A DNA stretch of 64,000 nt from Clostridiales bacterium (GTDB taxonomy: Bacteria > Bacillota > Clostridia > Christensenellales > CAG-138), in the NCBI GenBank assembly GCA_012517905.1, contig JAAYUE010000033.1:1-64000 (forward strand). Reading direction: 5' to 3'. Both the position numbers and the translations under genes were made by a program. Each line of letters opens with the position of its first letter. Position 1 is the stretch's first letter. Below are positions 57,418 through 64,000 of this stretch, piece after piece. The notes beneath the pieces are model-generated. The model was given only the letters and a program-made list of their open reading frames with translations. It did no database searches and was not told the DNA's origin.

Positions 57418-58917
57418 TTGTCGGAACCCATATTGAAAATGACAGGGATTCAGAAGTTCTTCCCTGGCGTGCATGCGCTCGACGGTGTGGATCTGGAGCT
57501 GTACGCGGGCGAGGTGCTCGCGCTCGTCGGCGAAAACGGCGCGGGAAAATCCACGCTGATGAAGATTCTGACGGGCATCTACGCCAAGGACGGCGGAACG
57601 ATCGAACTCTTTGGCAAGGAAGTGGAAATCCACTCGCCGGCCGAAGCGCAATCCCTCGGCATCAGCATCATCCATCAGGAGCTGAACCTGCTTAAGGACC
57701 TCACGGTCGCCGAAAATATCTTCATCGGGCGCGAGTCCATGCACGGCGTCTTTTTGAATAAGAAGGAACAGAACAAAAAAGCGCAGGCGCTGCTCGACTC
57801 GCTCAACCTCAGGCTGGACGCGACCACGCCGATCAAGCGCCTCACCGTCGCCAAGCAGCAGATGGTGGAGATCGCCAAGGCGCTCTCGTTTCCAAGCACG
57901 CGCATCATGATCATGGACGAACCCTCCGCCCCGCTGACGGACGCGGAGATTCAGGAACTGTTTACGTTCATCCGCCAGCTCAAGGAAAAGGGCGTCGGCA
58001 TCGTATACATTTCGCACCGCATGGACGAGCTCAAACAGATTTCGGACCGCATCACCGTCATGCGCGACGGGCATACCGTCGGCACCGTAGGCACGGAGGA
58101 GGCGACGCTGGACCAGATCATCAAGATGATGGTCGGGCGCGTCATCTACGAAACCCCCAAGTCGAAATCCAACGTTTCGGACGACAGCGAAATCGTGCTC
58201 GAGGTGAAAAACCTCCGTTCGGACGACGTCAAGAACGTCTCCTTCAATCTGCGCAGAGGCGAAATCCTCGGCTTTGCGGGCCTCATGGGCGCGGGCAGAA
58301 CCGAGACCGTGCGCCTGCTCTTCGGGGCGGATAAGCGCGACGGCGGCGAAATCCTCATCAAAGGCAAGCCCGTGCGCATCAATTCGCCCGTGGACGCGGT
58401 CAAGGCCGGCATCGGCTACCTCTCCGAGGACCGCAAGCAGTTCGGCCTCTGCCTCGGCCTCTCGGTTTGCGACAACACGGTGCTGCCCACGCTGGAAACC
58501 TTCAGCAAAGGCCCGTTTGTCAACGACCGCGCCGCCGTGCGCGCAACGGCGGACTATGTGGACAAAATCGGCGTCAAGACGCCCTCCGTCTCCACGTTGA
58601 TCAAGTCCCTCTCCGGCGGCAATCAGCAGAAAGTCGTCATTTCCAAATGGCTGCTGCGCAACTGCGACATCCTGATCTTCGACGAACCGACCCGCGGCAT
58701 CGACGTCGGCGCGAAGAGCGAAATCTACAAGCTGATGAACCAACTGGTAACGCAGGGCAAGTCGATCATCATGATTTCCTCGGAACTTCCGGAGCTGCTG
58801 CGCATGAGCGACCGCATCGCGGTCATGAGCGAAGGGCGCCTCGTCGGCGAGCTCATGATTGAGAACGCGAATCAGGAAAACATCATGTCATACGCAACCA
58901 TGCGGGAAATGGAGTAA
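57418..58917 (+). CDS. Sugar ABC transporter ATP-binding protein (RbsA/MglA type), TTG start
   Basis: LVGENGAGKSTLMKILTGIYAKDGG, second NBD LSGGNQQKVVISKWLLRNCDILIFDEPTRGIDVGAKSEIYKLMN. Confidence 0.93.
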   Translation: MSEPILKMTGIQKFFPGVHALDGVDLELYAGEVLALVGENGAGKSTLMKILTGIYAKDGGTIELFGKEVEIHSPAEAQSLGISIIHQELNLLKDLTVAENIFIGRESMHGVFLNKKEQNKKAQALLDSLNLRLDATTPIKRLTVAKQQMVEIAKALSFPSTRIMIMDEPSAPLTDAEIQELFTFIRQLKEKGVGIVYISHRMDELKQISDRITVMRDGHTVGTVGTEEATLDQIIKMMVGRVIYETPKSKSNVSDDSEIVLEVKNLRSDDVKNVSFNLRRGEILGFAGLMGAGRTETVRLLFGADKRDGGEILIKGKPVRINSPVDAVKAGIGYLSEDRKQFGLCLGLSVCDNTVLPTLETFSKGPFVNDRAAVRATADYVDKIGVKTPSVSTLIKSLSGGNQQKVVISKWLLRNCDILIFDEPTRGIDVGAKSEIYKLMNQLVTQGKSIIMISSELPELLRMSDRIAVMSEGRLVGELMIENANQENIMSYATMREME

Positions 58918-58922
58918 TAGCA

Positions 58923-59930
58923 ATGGAATCTATGGCGAAAAAGAAGTGGAACCTGCAGGCGCTGCTCGCGCCGCTCGCGCTGGTCATTCTTTACGTATTC
59001 TTTTCGATCTTCGGCAACAACTTCTTCTCCGTCGATATGTTCAAGAACATTCTGGAGTCGAGCTACTACATCGGCTTCATGGCCTTCGGCGTAACGTTCG
59101 TCATCATCACGGGCGGCATCGATCTTTCGATCGGCACAGTCATGATGTGTTCGGCGCTGCTCGGCGCGTTTGTGTTCAAACAACACCAGTGGCCGCTGGC
59201 GCTGGCGCTGCTGCTCACCGTCGCCGTCGGCGCAACGTTCGGCCTAGCCAACGGCCTGCTCGTCGCCAAGCTCCGGCTGCCGCCGTTCATCGCGACGCTC
59301 GGCACGATGATGATGTCCCAGGGCGTCGGCTCCATCATCACCAAGGTGCAGTCCCAGACCTGGCCGACCGCGACGGCGGACGTCGGCGCATGGTTTAAAA
59401 AGGTCTTCATCCGCAACACGTTCTATCTGGGGGATACGAAGATCTCCGGCTTCCCCGTCGGCGCGCTGTGGCTCATCGCGTTCTTCATCATCGCGGCGCT
59501 CCTGCTGCACAAGACCAAATTCGGGCGTTACAACTTCGCCGTCGGTTCCAACGAAGAGGCCGCGCGCCTCTCGGGCATCGACGTCAGCAAGTGGAAAGTG
59601 CTCATCTATACGGTCTGCGGCCTGTTCGCGGGGCTCGGCGGCATTTTCTACGCCGCGGCCTACACCACCATCACCCCGGGCACCGGCAACGGCCAGGAGC
59701 TCAACGCCATCGCGGGCGTCGTCATCGGTGGCACGTCCATGAGCGGCGGCTCGGGCACCATGGTCGGCACCCTCATCGGCGTATTCATCATGAGCGTGCT
59801 CAAAAACGGTCTCTCCGCCTGCGGATTGCAGGCGCCCTGGCAAACGTTCTTCACCGGCGCGGTGGTCATCGGCGCGGTGCTGCTCGACATCCAGCGCACC
59901 AAGGCCGCAAACCGCGTGAAGAAGAGCTGA
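58923..59930 (+). CDS. Sugar ABC transporter permease (RbsC type)
   Basis: GVTFVIITGGIDLSIGTVMMCSAL, VGSNEEAARLSGIDV, GVVIGGTSMSGGSGTMVGTLIG. Confidence 0.93.
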   Translation: MESMAKKKWNLQALLAPLALVILYVFFSIFGNNFFSVDMFKNILESSYYIGFMAFGVTFVIITGGIDLSIGTVMMCSALLGAFVFKQHQWPLALALLLTVAVGATFGLANGLLVAKLRLPPFIATLGTMMMSQGVGSIITKVQSQTWPTATADVGAWFKKVFIRNTFYLGDTKISGFPVGALWLIAFFIIAALLLHKTKFGRYNFAVGSNEEAARLSGIDVSKWKVLIYTVCGLFAGLGGIFYAAAYTTITPGTGNGQELNAIAGVVIGGTSMSGGSGTMVGTLIGVFIMSVLKNGLSACGLQAPWQTFFTGAVVIGAVLLDIQRTKAANRVKKS

Positions 59931-59994
59931 GTATTTTTTGATCGACGGCTATGCCGCACACCCCGATTTTTCGGATTAGCGGCATCGCGCCGCA

Positions 59995-60205
59995 CTGAAT
60001 CTCCCTGATGGAGCGGCTTTGCCACTGTATCTATCCACGAAAGCTGATGGCGCATCGCGTCGCGCTGAATCCCCCGATAGAACGGCCTCGCCGCTGTATC
60101 CATCCACGAAAGCTGACGGCATTTCTGCCGCGCTGAATCCCCCGATAGAGCGGCCCCGCCGCTGTATCCATCCACGAAAGCTGACGGCATTTCTGCCGCG
60201 CTGAA
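59995..60205. repeat. Three tandem copies of a 68-70 bp unit between permease and binding-protein genes
   Basis: CTGAAT...GATAGA(G/A)CGGCC(C/T)CGCCGCTGTATCCATCCACGAAAGCTGACGGCATTTCTGCCGCG; CTGAAT starts at 59995, 60065, 60133 and 60201; a degenerate partial copy precedes. Confidence 0.93.
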
Positions 60206-60225
60206 TAAAAAAAGGAGGAACATTC

Positions 60226-61368
60226 ATGAAGAAACTGGTCGTTATTCTACTGACGCTCGGCATGGTGCTCAGCATGTTCGCATGCGCGGCTCCCGCCACC
60301 ACCACCACCGAGGAACCCGCCGCCGCGGAAGCAACTCAGGCGCCCGCCGCGGAAGAACCCGCTGCGGAAGACACCGCGCCGATGTACATCCCCGTCATGG
60401 CGAAGGGCTTCCAGCACCAGTTCTGGCAAGCCGTTAAGACCGGCGCAGAAGCCGCCGCGAAAGACTACGGCGTAGAGATCTACTTTGACGGCCCGGCTTC
60501 CGAAACGGAAATCGACGCGCAGGTCAACATGGTCAAAAACGAACTGACAAAGAACCCGAAGGCGCTTGCGCTTGCCGCTCTCTCCACCGAGGCCGTCACC
60601 GAGATCCTCGAAGAGTGCGCCGAGAAGGGCATCCCGGTCATCGGCTTTGACTCCGGCGTGCCGGACGACAAGACCGGCGCCGTGAAAGCCACCGCCTCCA
60701 CGAACAACGAAAACGCCGCCGCTCTGGCCGCCGAGAAGTTCAACGAGAACGCCGAACTCGTCGCCAAGATGCAGGCCGCAACCCCCGAGAACCCGGTCGT
60801 CATCGGCTGCCTGAGCCAGGATGCGGTCTCCGCCTCCGTCACCGGCCGCACCACGGGCTTCGTCAACAAGATGAAGGAAATCGCCGAAACCTACCAGCCG
60901 GGCATGGTCTCCGTGGAAGGCCACACCAAGTGGGAAAGCAAGGTTGACAACGCGGCCATCATCATCAAGGTCGAAGTCGCCGCCACCACCGAAGCGACCT
61001 CCCTGCAGACCTCCGCGAATGCGCTGCTCGCAACGCCGGGCATCGCGGCCATCTTCTGCTCCAACGAAGGCGCAGTCGTCGGCTTCCTCGCGGCCACGTC
61101 CGATGGCGAAGACCTCGCCGACGGCGGCAAATATGCCGACCTCGTCGTCGCCGGTTTCGACGCCGGCAGCGCGCAGAAGAACGCCATTCGCAATGGCTGG
61201 TTCTACGGCTCGGTCACCCAGGACCCGTACCAGATCGGCTACAAGGCCGTCGAGCTGGCGTACAAAGCCGCGATGGGCGAACCCGTTGCGGATGTTGACA
61301 CCGGCGCGCAGTGGTACAACGCTGAGAACATCGACGATCCGGACATCGCTCTGCTCGTCTATGATTGA
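60226..61368 (+). CDS. Sugar-binding lipoprotein (RbsB type)
   Basis: Lipobox LSMFAC, TTTTEEPAAAEATQAPAAEEPAAED linker, FWQAVKTGAEAAAKDYGVEIYFDGPASETEID. Confidence 0.92.
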   Translation: MKKLVVILLTLGMVLSMFACAAPATTTTEEPAAAEATQAPAAEEPAAEDTAPMYIPVMAKGFQHQFWQAVKTGAEAAAKDYGVEIYFDGPASETEIDAQVNMVKNELTKNPKALALAALSTEAVTEILEECAEKGIPVIGFDSGVPDDKTGAVKATASTNNENAAALAAEKFNENAELVAKMQAATPENPVVIGCLSQDAVSASVTGRTTGFVNKMKEIAETYQPGMVSVEGHTKWESKVDNAAIIIKVEVAATTEATSLQTSANALLATPGIAAIFCSNEGAVVGFLAATSDGEDLADGGKYADLVVAGFDAGSAQKNAIRNGWFYGSVTQDPYQIGYKAVELAYKAAMGEPVADVDTGAQWYNAENIDDPDIALLVYD

Positions 61369-61404
61369 TGCTCCTGACTCCTTAACCCAATTCTGACCCA
61401 TGCG

Positions 61405-61438
61405 GAAACGGAGGGCGTACCCCCTCCGTTTTCCTTTT
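61405..61438 (+). terminator. Terminator of the rbs-type operon
   Basis: AACGGAGGG-CGTACC-CCCTCCGTT-TTCCTTTT. Confidence 0.75.
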
Positions 61439-61635
61439 GTCCCATCGTTTTCGGCGGATCGAATCTTCCGAAACAGCCGCGGTTCGCCGGCAAAGCGCGC
61501 AGCCTCCTCAGATGAATTCCGCCCGCATCGCGGCTGCAGCCAGGCTCGACGCCGCGTCAACGCCCCGGCGCGGCGGGCCGCGTGAAAAATGGCGCGTTTC
61601 CCACGGTTTTTTTCGCCGATTTCCCGCTGAAACGT

Positions 61636-61817
61636 TTGCCAACCTTGAAAAATGGGTGTATCATATATTTGGTGAAGATTGCGCGCGACACGTCGCCGCG
61701 ACGGGAAAATTGCAGCAAATCGGCATATGCTTTGGGTATGGCTTCCATACAGCGGCCGATATAAAGCCGCAAATATACCGAAAAACCTGCTGTTTCGACT
61801 CCGTTTTTGCAGTTTTT
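61636..61817 (+). ncRNA. Candidate orphan transcription unit (promoter plus terminator-like hairpin) upstream of pckG
   Basis: TTGCCA-N17-TATCAT (61636-61664); AAAAACCTGC...GCAGTTTTT hairpin 61781-61817; no convincing ORF between. Confidence 0.3.
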
Positions 61818-61854
61818 CGCCCCATGCCCGTCAAATCCGCCGGCTGTGATAGGG

Positions 61855-61884
61855 TTGACTTGCCAAAGTTGATTCTTATATGAT
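61855..61884 (+). promoter_or_regulatory. pckG promoter
   Basis: TTGACT-N18-TATGAT. Confidence 0.5.
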
Positions 61885-61943
61885 ATTTGCGCATAGCAAT
61901 GTGATAAACGCAGTTTCAATTGAAGAAGAAAGGTGCCGAAACT

Positions 61944-63740
61944 ATGACAAACAACAAAAAGCTGCTCGCCTGGGTCAAAGAAGTCCAGGACATGTGCGAA
62001 CCCGACCAGGTTTACTGGTGCGACGGTTCTCAGGGAGAAAACGACCGCCTGCTCGCCGAAATGGTGGCCAGCGGCGCCGCCACGGCGCTGAATCCGGAAA
62101 AACGCCCCGGATGCGTTCTCTTCCGCAGCGATCCTTCGGACGTTGCGCGCGTTGAGAACAGAACGTTCATCGCGAGCGTAAAGGAAGAAGATGCGGGCCC
62201 GACCAACAACTGGATCGACCCCGCCGAGCTGAAGAAAACCATGGGCGCGCTTTATAAAGGCTGCATGCACGGCCGCACGATGTACGTCATCCCGTTCTCG
62301 ATGGGCCCCATCGGCTCGCCCATCTCCAAGATCGGCGTTGAAATCACGGACAGCGCGTATGTCGTAACCAACATGCGCATCATGACCCGCATGGGCTCCA
62401 AGGTTCTCGAAACGCTTGGCGACGGCGAGTTCGTCCCCTGCCTCCATTCCGTCGGCGCGCCGCTGGAAAAGGGCGAAACGGACGTCCCGTGGCCCTGCGC
62501 TCCGATCGAGCAGAAATACATCAGCCACTTCCCCGAAGAGCGCCTGATCTGGTCCTACGGCTCCGGCTACGGCGGAAACGCGCTGCTGGGCAAGAAGTGC
62601 TTCGCGCTGCGCATCGCCTCCGTGCAGGCGCGCGACGAGGGCTGGCTGGCCGAGCATATGCTCATCCTCCGCCTCACCGATCCCGAAGGCAACAAGACCT
62701 ACATCACCGGCGCGTTCCCGAGCGCCTGCGGCAAGACCAACCTGGCCATGTTGATTCCGACCATCCCGGGCTGGAAGGTCGAAACCATTGGCGACGACAT
62801 CGCCTGGATGAAGTACGGCAAGGACGGCCGCCTCTATGCCATCAACCCCGAGTACGGCTTCTTCGGCGTCGCGCCGGGCACCTCGGACAGCTCCAACTAC
62901 AACGCGATGCGCAGCATAGACAAGAACTCCATCTTCACCAACGTTGCGCTGACGGACGACGGAGACGTGTGGTGGGAAGGCATCGGCCACGACGCGCCCA
63001 AGCACCTCATCGACTGGAAGGGCAAGGACTGGTCGCCCGATACCGCCGAAGCGCCCGCCGCCCATCCCAACGCCCGCTTCACCGCGCCCGCCGGGCAGTG
63101 CCCGAGCATCGCGCCTGAATGGGAAGATCCCGCCGGCGTGCCGATTTCCGCCATCCTGATCGGCGGACGCCGCCCGCACACCATCCCGCTGGTGCACGAG
63201 AGCTTTGACTGGACGCACGGCATCTTCTCCGGCTCCATCATGGGTTCCGAGATCACCGCCGCCGCCATCTCCGCCAAGATCGGCCAGGTGCGCCGCGATC
63301 CGTTCGCCATGCTGCCGTTCATCGGCTACAACGTGTGCGACTATCTGCAGCACTGGCTCGACGTCGGCGCCAAGACCTCGCCGGACAAGCTGCCGAAGAT
63401 CTTCTACGTCAACTGGTTCCGCAAGAGCGACGAAGGCAAGTTCCTCTGGCCGGGCTTCGGCGAGAACAGCCGCGTCCTCAAGTGGATCGTCGAGCGCGTC
63501 AGCGGCAAAGTGGACGCGGTCAAGAGCGCCATCGGCTACCTGCCCAAGAAGGAAGACCTCTACCTCGACGGCCTCAACGTCTCCGACGCGGCCATGGACG
63601 AGCTCTTTCATCTCGAGAAGGCGGAGTGGCAGGCGGAAGTCGAGTCCATCAAGGCGCACTACGCCAACTATGGCCCGAAGATGCCCAAAGAGCTCGTCGA
63701 GCAGCTCAAGGCCCTCGAAGAGCGCGTCAACGCGATGTAA
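61944..63740 (+). CDS. pckG: Phosphoenolpyruvate carboxykinase (GTP)
   Basis: [64 protein letters not shown]. Confidence 0.95.
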   Translation: MTNNKKLLAWVKEVQDMCEPDQVYWCDGSQGENDRLLAEMVASGAATALNPEKRPGCVLFRSDPSDVARVENRTFIASVKEEDAGPTNNWIDPAELKKTMGALYKGCMHGRTMYVIPFSMGPIGSPISKIGVEITDSAYVVTNMRIMTRMGSKVLETLGDGEFVPCLHSVGAPLEKGETDVPWPCAPIEQKYISHFPEERLIWSYGSGYGGNALLGKKCFALRIASVQARDEGWLAEHMLILRLTDPEGNKTYITGAFPSACGKTNLAMLIPTIPGWKVETIGDDIAWMKYGKDGRLYAINPEYGFFGVAPGTSDSSNYNAMRSIDKNSIFTNVALTDDGDVWWEGIGHDAPKHLIDWKGKDWSPDTAEAPAAHPNARFTAPAGQCPSIAPEWEDPAGVPISAILIGGRRPHTIPLVHESFDWTHGIFSGSIMGSEITAAAISAKIGQVRRDPFAMLPFIGYNVCDYLQHWLDVGAKTSPDKLPKIFYVNWFRKSDEGKFLWPGFGENSRVLKWIVERVSGKVDAVKSAIGYLPKKEDLYLDGLNVSDAAMDELFHLEKAEWQAEVESIKAHYANYGPKMPKELVEQLKALEERVNAM

Positions 63741-63761
63741 GTCACGCATACGCACCTGCTC

Positions 63762-63799
63762 AAAGAGCGCATGCCCAAACGGGCACGCGCTCTTTTTTT
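63762..63799 (+). terminator. Terminator of pckG
   Basis: AAAGAGCGCATGCCCAAACGGGCACGCGCTCTTTTTTT. Confidence 0.85.
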
Positions 63800-63868
63800 G
63801 CATAAAAAGCCTGTTTCTGCAGGGTTTTGCTTGTATATGCAAATGAAAAAATAGTTGAAACAAAATAA

Positions 63869-63897
63869 TTGACAGCCGATTTTCTTTGTGATATATT
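63869..63897 (+). promoter_or_regulatory. Promoter reading toward a gene beyond the window
   Basis: TTGACA-N17-TATATT. Confidence 0.6.
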
Positions 63898-64000
63898 CAT
63901 GCGGTATTCAAAATAATTGCTTTGACCGCACATGCATGCCGTTCATCCGTTATTTGATGATCGTGTGCATGTGTTTTTTGATAAAACCGCCAAGGCGCGA

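Noticed and set aside
57047-57436. 129-aa ORF in the rbsA leader
   Set aside because: Starts inside the promoter, has no RBS and overlaps the rbsA start; composition not protein-like.
59995-60205. Possible CRISPR array
   Set aside because: Units are contiguous near-identical ~68 bp repeats without unique spacers, and no cas genes are present.
61628-61641. Catabolite-repression cre site (TGAAACGTTTGCCA)
   Set aside because: Does not fit TGWAANCGNTNWCA at the central position; kept only as a possible LacI-type half match.

Overview
This is a high-GC window, probably from a Clostridia-like Firmicute (inferred from gene families, not tested). It is densely coding, with about 50 supportable CDSs. 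Positions 1-2177 look like the right end of an integrated mobile element: a SPOR-domain endolysin tail, a TnpW-like small protein and a large serine recombinase. After that come a LytTR regulator with a SHIRT-like surface-protein locus, copA, a DUF523 gene, class I RNR (nrdA/nrdB) and a heterodimeric ABC exporter. These are followed by a complete F1Fo ATP synthase operon, a CHASE-type two-component system, a BMP-family nucleoside-type ABC transporter, and a GPH transporter with a GH38 alpha-mannosidase. The rest comprises tcdA, an Rrf2 regulator with cysK, xdhC, tex, an APH-like kinase, DUF1576, sigI/rsgI next to a secreted repeat protein, a large LacI-controlled sugar locus with a divergent rbs-type ABC transporter, and pckG. 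No rRNA, tRNA or CRISPR array was recognised. The strongest unusual signals are: (1) an ATP synthase alpha subunit carrying an N-terminal delta/OSCP C-terminal domain, with no separate atpH; (2) two copies of an 11-bp-period direct-repeat promoter (CGTACGGTT-N2-CGTACGG, N7, TATATT) between a SARP-like response regulator and a BMP transporter; (3) a sugar cluster combining fucI/fucU/kinase with a SorE-like and SrlD-like oxidoreductase pair and no aldolase; (4) an identical 13-bp palindrome over the -35 box of both the rrf2 and cysK promoters; (5) two different intergenic tandem-repeat families (108 bp and about 68 bp).
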